Of a DNA stretch of 34,815 nt, positions 16,003-22,857 are shown in pieces (position 1 is the first letter of the stretch; each line of letters opens with the position of its first letter). The translations under genes were made by a program, and so were the position numbers. The notes under the pieces were generated by a model, which saw only the letters and a list, made by a program, of their open reading frames with translations, had not been told where the DNA came from and did no database searches. Source of the stretch: Streptomyces sp. NRRL B-1347 (lineage in GTDB: Bacteria > Actinomycetota > Actinomycetes > Streptomycetales > Streptomycetaceae); the NCBI RefSeq assembly GCF_000720325.1, contig NZ_JOJM01000078.1, positions 1 to 34,815 on the forward strand. Direction: 5' to 3'.

Positions 16003-16821
16003 TCAACACACGCGGGCGGCGGCGACCCGGAACCCCGGCGTCGCGCCCCTCGCCTCGGTGGCGTGGCCAGCCGTGCCGCCCACCTCGACGGCGTCCGACT
16101 GGGCCCGGATGGACCGCTGGAGGCGCTGCAGCGGCACCGAGGGCTCCAGGCCCAACTCGCAGACGAGCGTGGTGTGCAGCTGCTGATAGGCGCGCAGGGC
16201 TTCGCCGCGCCGCCCCGAGCGGTGCAGCGCCAGCATGAACTGGGCGTGCAGTCCCTCGTGTGTACGGTGGCGGCCGAGGCGCAGGTCGGCCTCGATGCGC
16301 TGGTCGAGGGCGAACAGGCGGGCCTCTTCGAGCCGTTCGACCTCCATGGTGATCAGGCTGCCCGCCTGGATGTCGGCGAGGGCCCCCTCGCCGGACCATA
16401 GGGCGAGGGCTTCGCGCAGCTTGTGGGTCGCGCCTTGGTAGTCCTCGGCGTCCATGGCGTGGAACCCGGTAGCGGCCCGGCGCTCGAAATCCCGGAAGTC
16501 GACGCTGCCGCCGCCCGTCTGGAGCCGGTAGCCCCCGGGCAGGGTGACCAGGACGTCCTTGGCGCCTTCGCGGCCGCTGCCCTCGCGGGCGAGTGCCTCA
16601 CCGATGAGGTCGCGCAGTTGCAGTACGTACGTCTGGAGCGTCGCACGGGCGCTGCGGGGCGGCTTGTGGCCCCACAGCTCTGCCGTCAGCGTCGACACGG
16701 GGACCATCTGGTCGGCGTGCAGCGCGAGCAGGGCCAGCACCTGTCGCGGCTTCGGCGCGGAAGGGGCGACGGAGTGTCCGGCTACGCGCACTGACATCGA
16801 ACCCAGAACCTGGATGTCCAT
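16003..16821 (-). CDS. SARP-family transcriptional activator
   Basis: A 272-residue Streptomyces antibiotic regulatory protein. An OmpR-like winged helix covers about residues 12-95 (PKPRQVLALLALHADQMVPV, LWGHKPPRSARATLQTYVLQ); the bacterial transcriptional activation domain follows at about 100-245, ending in the typical YQQLHTTLVCELGLEPS. There is no ATPase or TPR extension, so it is the small SARP type (ActII-ORF4, RedD). The ATG at 16821 follows GGGAG by about six bases. Such proteins bind direct heptamers at 11-bp spacing and switch on biosynthetic operons. Its promoter contains a hormone-receptor-type operator, and it lies 500 bases from the hormone oxidase gene, so it is a likely output of that system. 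Its target cluster is not visible here. Confidence 0.9.
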   Translation of the reverse strand: MDIQVLGSMSVRVAGHSVAPSAPKPRQVLALLALHADQMVPVSTLTAELWGHKPPRSARATLQTYVLQLRDLIGEALAREGSGREGAKDVLVTLPGGYRLQTGGGSVDFRDFERRAATGFHAMDAEDYQGATHKLREALALWSGEGALADIQAGSLITMEVERLEEARLFALDQRIEADLRLGRHRTHEGLHAQFMLALHRSGRRGEALRAYQQLHTTLVCELGLEPSVPLQRLQRSIRAQSDAVEVGGTAGHATEARGATPGFRVAAARVC

Positions 16822-16915
16822 TCTGCTCCCCCTAGACGAGCGCAAGATGGGTTGCCCGTGGCTCACCATGTCCGCCGGCGCTGGGCACTGCGGCACGTCT
16901 CACACGAACCACTCC

Positions 16916-16945
16916 ATAAAAAACCCGCACGGTCGGTTTTGTCAA
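16916..16945 (-). promoter_or_regulatory. SARP promoter with embedded ARE-like operator
   Basis: Reading the minus strand, a consensus -35 TTGACA (16945-16940) is followed after 18 bases by TTTTAT (16921-16916) as -10. The spacer holds AAAACCGACC and GCGGGTTTTT, an imperfect inverted repeat resembling the autoregulatory elements (AAACC...GGTTT type) bound by gamma-butyrolactone receptors. A repressor bound there would cover the whole promoter. The predicted leader is about 90 bases. Between here and 17170 other short dyads occur, for example AGTTCC-TTG-GGAACT at 16994-17008. Confidence 0.6.
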
Positions 16946-17172
16946 TGAGGGAACTTCTAGCCGCGACGGCTATTTTTCCAAGTTTGCCTGGAAAGTTCCT
17001 TGGGAACTGCTCGGTAGGCACGCCAGAAGCGCTGCAAGTCGCCTCGATCTGCCGCTGCGGGACGGTCGTGGGGAATGAGAAGGCGACTGTCCGGTCTCAT
17101 ATGAGGAAGCGGAGAGGCGCGGGGACACGGAGTCGGGGCTCAGGGCCGCCGCGGCCGCGGTGTGAACCGCGG

Positions 17173-17213
17173 CCGACCGGTGCCTGTCGCGTACAGCGAG
17201 AGGCACCGGTCGG
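17173..17213 (-). terminator. hairpin terminator after the acyl-CoA oxidase gene
   Basis: CCGACCGGTGCCT (17173-17185) pairs perfectly with AGGCACCGGTCGG (17201-17213) around a 15-base loop. It lies 120 bases beyond the stop of the leftward acyl-CoA oxidase gene and would keep that transcript out of the SARP promoter region. Confidence 0.7.
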
Positions 17214-17333
17214 CTGGTCACGCCTTTGAGATGCGAGGGGAGCTGAGGGGAGCCGAGGGATGCGAGAGCTACTAGAGGTGCGAGTGCTGCGAGAGAGCCG
17301 ACGGGCCGAGGGCCTGTCACGCGTCCTACGCGG

Positions 17334-19241
17334 TCATATGGGCTCGGCCGCACCGATCGGCTCGACCGCTGCCAGGCAGTGGTCCACGTGCGTCGCGTCG
17401 CCGTGGACGAGCGGGATCCCGGCGAGGACGCTCTCGGGGATGTCGAAGGCGTCCACCAAGGTCCGGAGGTGGGGCGCGAGTTCGCCGATGAGGTGCTCGA
17501 CCGACGCGGAGAGCGCCCGGACCTGGTCGACCGTCATGCGCTGCTCGGCGAGCAGGTCACCGCTGCTCTTGGTGAGCTCCTTGAGCAGGAACAGGCGGCA
17601 CAGGCCGACCAGCGGCGGATGCGCCGCGGTGCCTTCGGCCCGTTCTGCCGCGGCCAGGAAGGCGTCGGCGGCCTTCCGGCGGGCGTGGGCCTCGACGAGC
17701 TCCAGGGCGTAGGGCGAGGCGGCGTTCCACCGGGCCAGCGGGTCCCCGGACTGGCCCTGTCGCAGGGCGTCGCGGGTTCGGGCCTGCCAGATCGTCTCGG
17801 CGTCGCACAGCAGGTCCCGCAGGAACGCCAGGTCGCTCAGGTGCCGGTCGGCGGGGTCCGTGCCGGGCGCGGAGTGCGGGGGCACCTCGTGACCGAAGAT
17901 CATCTCGGCGGCGGCCTTGAGCCAGATCACCAGGTTGTCGCCCTCGGCGGTGATGGTCCCTTCCAGGTCCGTGACCAGCTCGGACAGGCGGTTGGCGGCG
18001 AACAGGCCGCGGGCGCCGCAGCGTTCGCGGCACTCGGTGGCGATGGCGCGCGCCTGCCAGGTGTTCCAGCCCTTGGTGACGGCGACCTGGCGCTCGGCCT
18101 CCGCCCGCTCCTGCGGGGTGTGCTCCACCCAGCGGGCAACCGTGGCCCGGTGCAGGAACGTCATGGCGTAGGTGGTGGCGGTGGCGCAGAGGAGGCGGCC
18201 GTGGTGACTGCGGTGGGCGGCCAGGGGGACGCGCGTGCCGGCCTTGGGGCCGCTGATGTGCCGGTTGTAGGCGAAGCGCGTCGCGATGGCGAGGGACGTG
18301 CGCGAGACGCCGATGGCGGCGGCGCTCATGCAGAGCTTGCCCGTGGTGACCCGGGCGATGGAGTGCAGGAACCGCTTGCGCCGGTTGCCCAGGTCGCTGC
18401 GGAGCTGTCCTTCGGGGGTCAGCCGCCCGTGATCGGCCTCGAGGAGGGCCGTGCGCGGCAGCGACACGTGGTTGAAGGAGGTGAGGCAGTGGTCGACCGG
18501 GCTGCCCAGGCGCGGCGGCAGCGGGCGCACGGTGATGCCGGGCAGGGGGCCCATGTCGTCGCTGAGCGGCGTGAGGAACAGGAAGACGCCGTGGTCCTCG
18601 CCGTCGACGAGCAGGCGGGCCGCGACCACCGCGGACTTGGGGCCGCCGACGGCGCTGGTGTTCGCCATGAACTTCTGGGCACCGGTGTGCGGGGTGTGCA
18701 GGACGAATCCGCCGGTCGCCCGGTCCAGGACGGCGGTGGTCCGCAGGGCCGCCGCGTCGTTGCCGTGCTCGAGTTCCGTGCACAGAAACGTTCCTGTGCG
18801 GTCCAGGCTGGTGTAGCGGGACACGTCCCGCCGGTGGGTGTCGTGGTCGAGGAGGCTGCCGAGGAAGAGGTTGTAGTGGATCCCGGCGAGCGTGGTCAGG
18901 CCGCTGTCGACCACGCCGGTCCACTCGTGCAGGGCGGCGAGCCTGCGGGCGTCGAGGGCCAGTTCCTCGGGGTTGGCCAGGGTGTCGTTCACCAGGTGCA
19001 GCCGCTGGTAGGAGAGTGCCGCCCGCTCGCCGTAGGGCAGCTCGGGGCGCGGGGCGAACGCCGCGCCGGAGATGAGCTCGCGCCAGGGAGCGTGGACCTG
19101 CTCCCGGTCGTGCCGGTCGAAGAGCAGGCCGGTCAGTTCGGTGACTGTCGGATCGAGGGCGGGCCGATCGGTCGCGCGGTCGGATCTCTGGGTCTGGGTC
19201 GGCCGCGCCGTCCCACGGGAGTCCTTCTCAGACGTCAACAA
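17334..19241 (-). CDS. aco: acyl-CoA oxidase of the avenolide (Aco) type
   Basis: A flavoprotein of about 635 residues in the acyl-CoA oxidase family. The FAD/substrate part has TGTFLCTELEHG and the AQKFMANTSAVGGP segment; the C-terminal oxidase domain contains TAEGDNLVIWLKAAAE near residue 434, whose glutamate fits the catalytic base of acyl-CoA oxidases. In S. avermitilis the homologue Aco introduces the double bond that leads to the butenolide ring of avenolide; the same role is inferred here from the adjacent divergent hormone receptor and P450 remnant. The start is uncertain: TTG at 19241 or 19238, 10-13 bases after GGGGAGG; an ATG at 19325 would overlap the promoter and operator. Its promoter carries an ARE-like site, so the receptor probably represses it. 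Confidence 0.85.
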   Translation of the reverse strand: MLTSEKDSRGTARPTQTQRSDRATDRPALDPTVTELTGLLFDRHDREQVHAPWRELISGAAFAPRPELPYGERAALSYQRLHLVNDTLANPEELALDARRLAALHEWTGVVDSGLTTLAGIHYNLFLGSLLDHDTHRRDVSRYTSLDRTGTFLCTELEHGNDAAALRTTAVLDRATGGFVLHTPHTGAQKFMANTSAVGGPKSAVVAARLLVDGEDHGVFLFLTPLSDDMGPLPGITVRPLPPRLGSPVDHCLTSFNHVSLPRTALLEADHGRLTPEGQLRSDLGNRRKRFLHSIARVTTGKLCMSAAAIGVSRTSLAIATRFAYNRHISGPKAGTRVPLAAHRSHHGRLLCATATTYAMTFLHRATVARWVEHTPQERAEAERQVAVTKGWNTWQARAIATECRERCGARGLFAANRLSELVTDLEGTITAEGDNLVIWLKAAAEMIFGHEVPPHSAPGTDPADRHLSDLAFLRDLLCDAETIWQARTRDALRQGQSGDPLARWNAASPYALELVEAHARRKAADAFLAAAERAEGTAAHPPLVGLCRLFLLKELTKSSGDLLAEQRMTVDQVRALSASVEHLIGELAPHLRTLVDAFDIPESVLAGIPLVHGDATHVDHCLAAVEPIGAAEPI

Positions 19242-19295
19242 GGTTAGGGGACCTCCCCCGTCGATGGGGGCCCCGGAGTCAGGGGCCCAACTCGT

Positions 19296-19325
19296 AAGAT
19301 ACGTACCAACCGGTCTGCTTCTCAA
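19296..19325 (-). promoter_or_regulatory. aco promoter with ARE-like operator 1
   Basis: On the minus strand TTGAGA (19325-19320) and TATCTT (19301-19296) form a -35/-10 pair with an 18-base spacer. The spacer contains AGACCGGTTGGTACGTA, an ARE-type dyad around ACCGGT. The position is ideal for repression of the acyl-CoA oxidase gene by the divergently encoded receptor. It matches the layout of receptor-controlled promoters in known butyrolactone and avenolide loci; binding itself is inferred. Confidence 0.6.
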
Positions 19326-19418
19326 GGCCCTTTCCTGTAACGGCAGTTGCTATTGGGAACGTGCGATGTCTCACGGGATGCACAGGAAGGCGCAGAGCTG
19401 GCGACCGCCCCTTGCGCG

Positions 19419-19442
19419 AGAAACCGACTAACCGGTCTTTTG
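19419..19442. promoter_or_regulatory. ARE-like operator 2
   Basis: AGAAACCGACTAACCGGTCTTT contains the AACCGGT core and AT-rich flanks seen in receptor operators. It lies midway between the divergent aco and receptor genes, with no obvious promoter of its own, and could act with the outer two sites. Confidence 0.4.
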
Positions 19443-19545
19443 GGCTGTTGCCGCTCCCGGCCGGGGGTGTCGCCACTGGGTGATGGAGGGTCGTGATCGA
19501 TCGTGGTCCGTAGGGGTTCGAGAAGGCGGGGGACGTTGGCGATGG

Positions 19546-19573
19546 TAGAATACGAACCTTGCGGTTTGTTTAG
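19546..19573 (+). promoter_or_regulatory. receptor promoter -10 overlapped by ARE-like operator 3
   Basis: TAGAAT at 19546-19551 is a good -10 box for the receptor gene. It overlaps ATACGAACC-TTGC-GGTTTGTTT, the best of the three ARE-like dyads (arms AACC and GGTT, AT-rich ends). This would give autorepression, standard for receptors of this family. I could not place a convincing -35 box at the normal distance. Confidence 0.6.
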
Positions 19574-19600
19574 TGCAAGTAGTTCGGGGCGGAGGTGTGA

Positions 19601-20290
19601 ATGATGGTCCGACAGGAACGAGCTGTCAGGACGCGGCAGAAGATCCTGGTGGCCGCGGCCGAAGTGTTCGACCGGGTCGGGTACGACGCGGCCACGATCT
19701 CTGAGATCCTCAAGCGCTCCGGCGTGACCAAAGGTGCCCTGTACTTCCACTTCGCGTCCAAGGAAGAGCTCGCCCAGGCGGTCCTCGCCAATCAGATGAC
19801 CGCGCTGCGCGTGCCGGAGCAGGACCTGATCATGCAGGAGGGGCTCGACGCCTCCCTGCTCCTGGCTCATCTGCTGTATCTGCACGAGCCGATGGTGCGC
19901 GGCAGCGTGCGCCTCACCGTCGAGCAAGGCGCCCTGCAGAGCGTCCTGGATCGCCGGGTCCCCATGCAGGCGTGGATCAGCCACAACACCGCCCTGCTGG
20001 CCCGGGCCAAGGCCGCCGGTGAGCTCCTGCCGCACGTCGACGTCGACGTCGCCGCGCGGATGTTCATCGGGGCGTTCACCGGTGCCCAGGTCCTTTCGAA
20101 GATCATGACGGACCACGCAGACATCGTCGAAAGTGCGACGGAGGTGCTCCAGCACCTCCTGGCGTCGATCATGGTTCCGGGAGTCCTCGTCCGCATGGAC
20201 TTCTCCCGGGGCCGGGCGGCGCGTGTGTACGAGGCCGCCATGGCACTCCATCAGGAACAGGAAGAGCCCGAGCCCGCACACGTCGGGTGA
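19601..20290 (+). CDS. hormone receptor, TetR-family repressor of the ArpA/AvaR1 type
   Basis: A 229-residue repressor. The N-terminal helix-turn-helix (about residues 10-55) reads RQERAVRTRQKILVAAAEVF and ISEILKRSGVTKGALYFHF, with GALYFHF strongly characteristic of the gamma-butyrolactone/avenolide receptors (ArpA, ScbR, AvaR1). The ligand domain follows, with a conserved tryptophan in QAWISHN as in ArpA-like receptors. GGAGG at 19591-19595 is five bases from the ATG at 19601 and eight from a second ATG at 19604; either may be used. It is divergent from the acyl-CoA oxidase gene and followed by a P450 remnant, the order of avaR1 in S. avermitilis. It should repress its own gene, aco and perhaps the SARP until hormone binds. 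It is intact although the P450 step is lost. Confidence 0.92.
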   Translation: MMVRQERAVRTRQKILVAAAEVFDRVGYDAATISEILKRSGVTKGALYFHFASKEELAQAVLANQMTALRVPEQDLIMQEGLDASLLLAHLLYLHEPMVRGSVRLTVEQGALQSVLDRRVPMQAWISHNTALLARAKAAGELLPHVDVDVAARMFIGAFTGAQVLSKIMTDHADIVESATEVLQHLLASIMVPGVLVRMDFSRGRAARVYEAAMALHQEQEEPEPAHVG

Positions 20291-20291
20291 G

Positions 20292-20316
20292 GTTGGCTGA
20301 CGCACCATCAGCCAAC
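20292..20316 (+). terminator. hairpin terminator after the receptor gene
   Basis: GTTGGCTGA and TCAGCCAAC form a perfect 9-base stem with a 7-base loop, starting two bases after the receptor stop codon. Confidence 0.65.
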
Positions 20317-20411
20317 AGGGGAGAGGGCGGACAGGGTCCTCGTGCGCACGTTCTGGAACGCGGCTCATGGCGAACCGAACGGAGTGCGTGCACTGATGGG
20401 AAGGGCACGCA

Positions 20412-20706
20412 CTGTGCCCTTACGCCCTGGCCGTCGCCGGCGGTGACCTCGCGGGGGAAGCGGCACCGCTCAGCGAGCAGGGGCCCGCGGTCGAGATGGA
20501 ACTGCCCGGTGGCGTCGTCGCCTGGGCGGTCGTCCGCGCGGAGTACGTGGAGCGCTGCCTGGCCGACCCGCGTGTCTCACGGGACGCGAAGCAGCACTGG
20601 CCCGCCCTCGCCGAAGGACGGACAGCGCAGGACTGGCCGCTGTACCCCTAGGTCGCCGACACGAACATGCTGACCTCGTAGGGCAAGGACCACACGCGGC
20701 CTGACC
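20412..20706 (+). pseudogene. cytochrome P450 (Cyp17-like), N-terminal remnant
   Basis: The frame from about 20412 reads [20 protein letters not shown], then [36 protein letters not shown] and QDWPLYP, the N-terminus of an actinobacterial P450. A TAG then follows at the position where relatives have tryptophan (PLYPW), the frame continues VADTNMLTS to a second TAG, and the sequence GKDHTR, from the start of the conserved HTRLRR motif, closes the recognisable part. Nothing after about 20706 resembles a P450: the I-helix, ExxR and heme-cysteine regions are missing. There is also an in-frame TGA before the first recognisable residue. In S. avermitilis the P450 beside avaR1 (cyp17) hydroxylates the avenolide precursor; this is its likely dead counterpart. 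Confidence 0.72.
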
Positions 20707-20780
20707 GCCCGCGCCCCGGCTGCGCCACCGGGCGCCGCCGGGGCAGCGTAACGCCGAAGGCACCCACTCCGATCCAGCCT

Positions 20781-20818
20781 CCCGCGGGACCACCGCCACC
20801 GTGCTGTGGTCCCGCGGG
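20781..20818 (-). terminator. hairpin terminator
   Basis: CCCGCGGGACCAC and its complement GTGGTCCCGCGGG form a 13-base stem around a 12-base loop. It lies at the end of the leftward second-receptor pseudogene and probably served its transcript; it would also work for the P450 remnant from the other side. Confidence 0.6.
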
Positions 20819-21500
20819 GCGCCGCCCGGCTCGGTCGTGCCTGCTTCGTATGCTGTGTCGGCGCGGCCCGGTGACAGGGTGTCCAGAGTGGCGAGTGCCT
20901 CAGCCGTGACCAAGGACGGCAGCAGCAGACGCCAGAACCGGTCGAGCACATCGGCCGAGAGCCACTGCGGATCCGTGCGCCCGAGCATCTCGAACCCGAC
21001 GGTCGCGGCCATGATCGAGGCCACCGCGTCCTCTTCGGCGACATGCTCGGCGAGCAGGTTCTCGGCGGCCGTGTCGGTGATCATTCGCTGGACGCAGCGG
21101 TACCACTCGCCGCGCAGCGTCAGATTGGTGCCGTCGCTCGTCTCGCAGCTCAGGTGATACCCGGCGCGGGCCACCACGTCATCGCACAGCCGCTCGGCCA
21201 GCGCCCGCGAGGTGCCGATGAGCCGTTGCAGGGCGTTGTCGGCCGCCTGCTGTGGCTTCGGCCGCAGTGCGGCGCAGCGTCGTGGCCGCCGTGGTCTCCA
21301 CCGTGCCGGCGACCGCCGCCTTATTCTCGAAGTGGAAGTGCAGCGCGCCGGGGCTGACCCCGGCGTTGGAACTGATCTCCGCCAGCCTGGTCTTGGGCGT
21401 AGCCGCACTGCTCGAAGGCCTCGGCGGCCGTTTGGGCGGGCGCCTGACGGGTCCGGACGACGCAGTGCGCAGGTCGCCCGTGTGTCGGCGCTCGTGCAGG
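20819..21500 (-). pseudogene. second TetR hormone-receptor homologue, frameshifted
   Basis: Three minus-strand frames combine into one receptor-like protein. The first gives VRTRQAPAQTAAEAFEQCGY (positions near 21480-21410), the second KTRLAEISSNAGVSPGALHF plus HFENKAAVAGTVE, and the third continues from PKPQQAADNALQRLIGTSRA through GEWYRCVQRM to FEMLGRTDPQWLSADVLDRF. Thus at least two frameshifts (near 21400 and 21265) interrupt it. GALHFHF marks it as a butyrolactone-receptor homologue, perhaps a pseudo-receptor such as AvaR2 or ScbR2. The ligand-domain frame alone is open for over 200 codons, but without the DNA-binding domain it cannot work as a repressor. The frame runs past the hairpin at 20781, so the original stop has also been lost. 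Confidence 0.7.
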
Positions 21501-21624
21501 CAGGGCCGGAGGGCCCCGGTCGACCGGGGCGGATCAATCCGGTCCTGTGGATGCAGAGAAACAGACTTAACGGTATGGTTTCCCGGATGGGTGCGCTCGG
21601 TGGGATCTGAGCCGCTACCGACCG

Positions 21625-21646
21625 GGCTGAGCGCTGCCGCTCAGCC
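21625..21646. terminator. short hairpin
   Basis: GGCTGAGCG-CTGC-CGCTCAGCC, a perfect 9-base stem with a 4-base loop. It separates the receptor pseudogene from the DedA gene. Between here and 21920 I see no gene. Confidence 0.5.
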
Positions 21647-21921
21647 GTCCCAAGGCGCGCCGCCCGCGTGGGGCACGGGGGCGGCATCCCTGCCTGCTGG
21701 AGCCCGTCATGATTGGAAGGAGCGGGTCCGGTGTGTGAGTCGGCTGTGTCCCATCGTTCCCCTCCGTCACGGCAGGGCCCGTCCGTCCGTCCACGGTGGT
21801 GGCGCGTGCGCGGCGGTCCGGTCTTCTGCCCCGCGAGGGTGTGGTTTTCTTCGGGGTCCGGCTGCGGTCGGCTTGAAGAAGGTCGGTGGTTTCCCTCGTA
21901 GTGGCGCTGATCTGCACTTTC

Positions 21922-21927
21922 TAGGGT
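21922..21927 (+). promoter_or_regulatory. -10 box of the dedA-like gene
   Basis: TAGGGT is a common Streptomyces -10 hexamer. It lies about 63 bases before the ATG of the DedA-family gene. The -35 region is weak (TAGTGG, 17 bases upstream). Confidence 0.4.
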
Positions 21928-21989
21928 TGAGAGCAGTCAGCGGGGCGGCTCGACCGCCTCTTCCGCTTCCTGCCCACCCGAGGTGTTCT

Positions 21990-22664
21990 ATGCAGTCCGC
22001 GACCGCGACCCTGGCCCTGTCCGAAGCGCCCGCCGGCGGCATCGCCGGGTGGGCCGCCGACCTCGTCGACAAGATGGGCGGTGTGGGAGCCGGAGCGGCC
22101 ATCGCTCTGGAGAACCTGTTCCCGCCCCTGCCCAGCGAGGTGATCCTGCCGCTGACCGGTTTCGCCGCCGGTCAGGGCGTGCTCAGCCTCGCCTCCGCCC
22201 TGTTCTGGACCACGCTCGGCTCCGTGGTCGGCGCGGTCGCGCTGTACTGGATCGGCGCGCTGATCGGCCGGGAGCGGATGTACGCGATCTGGGCCAAGCT
22301 GCCGCTGGTGAAGGTCGCCGACCTGGAGCGGACGGAGGCCTGGTTCGCCAAGCACGGCACCAAGGCGGTGTTCTTCGGCCGCATGGTGCCGATCTTCCGC
22401 AGCCTGATCTCGGTGCCCGCCGGCATCGAGCGGATGCGGATGCCGATGTTCCTCGCGCTGACCGCCGCGGGCAGCTTCATCTGGAACGCGATCCTCGTGA
22501 TGGCCGGCTACTGGCTCGGCGACCAGTGGGAGCTGGTCGAGAACTACGTGGGCGTGCTGTCGAAGGTCGTCCTGCTGCTCGTCGTGGTCGCCGTGATCAC
22601 GTTCGCCGTACGGCGCATGAACAAGGCGCGGGCCGGCCGCGCCGCCCAACACCGGAGGTCGTGA
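21990..22664 (+). CDS. DedA-family membrane protein
   Basis: A 224-residue integral membrane protein. The family signature is present: an N-terminal re-entrant segment with ENLFPPLPSEVILPLTGFAA (about residues 38-57), then FFGRMVPIFRSLISVPAG (about 130-147), where the arginines and prolines form the conserved core. Four to five membrane helices are visible, with a basic C-terminus. DedA/SNARE-associated proteins act as lipid scramblases or flippases, for example for undecaprenyl phosphate, and support membrane homeostasis. GAGG lies six bases before the ATG. It ends just before a strong terminator, so it is not cotranscribed by design with the kinase downstream. Confidence 0.9.
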   Translation: MQSATATLALSEAPAGGIAGWAADLVDKMGGVGAGAAIALENLFPPLPSEVILPLTGFAAGQGVLSLASALFWTTLGSVVGAVALYWIGALIGRERMYAIWAKLPLVKVADLERTEAWFAKHGTKAVFFGRMVPIFRSLISVPAGIERMRMPMFLALTAAGSFIWNAILVMAGYWLGDQWELVENYVGVLSKVVLLLVVVAVITFAVRRMNKARAGRAAQHRRS

Positions 22665-22686
22665 ATGACCGTCGAACCCGTCACGA

Positions 22687-22722
22687 CGCCTGACGCGCCG
22701 GCCCTGCCCGGCGCGTCAGGCG
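22687..22722 (+). terminator. strong hairpin terminator after dedA
   Basis: CGCCTGACGCGCCGG and CCGGCGCGTCAGGCG make a perfect 15-base stem with a 6-base loop, 23 bases after the dedA stop. It lies inside what would be coding sequence if the kinase started at 22665, which argues for the later kinase start. Confidence 0.8.
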
Positions 22723-22818
22723 CGTCCACCGTGCGGGGGGCACCCGCCGCGTACGACGTGCCCGCCGGGGGTCGGGACACCACCTCCGCGAGGCCCGCCT
22801 CCGCCGTACCGGGCGATG

Positions 22819-22857
22819 TTGTCAGGGCGAGCGCCCCGCCCTTAGGGTCGGGCACCG
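22819..22857 (+). promoter_or_regulatory. kinase promoter, probably leaderless transcript
   Basis: TTGTCA (22819-22824) and TAGGGT (22843-22848) are separated by 18 bases, and the GTG start at 22857 follows the -10 box after eight bases. That puts the transcription start at or next to the start codon, so the mRNA would have no leader, which is common in Streptomyces. Confidence 0.65.

Noticed and set aside
14524..16401. A 625-codon plus-strand frame opposite the helicase and SARP genes
   Set aside because: Shadow frame covering two unrelated genes on the other strand; no domain and no start signal.
17379..19247. A 622-codon plus-strand frame opposite the acyl-CoA oxidase
   Set aside because: Gly/Val/Gln-rich antisense text, no motifs; the oxidase is unambiguous.
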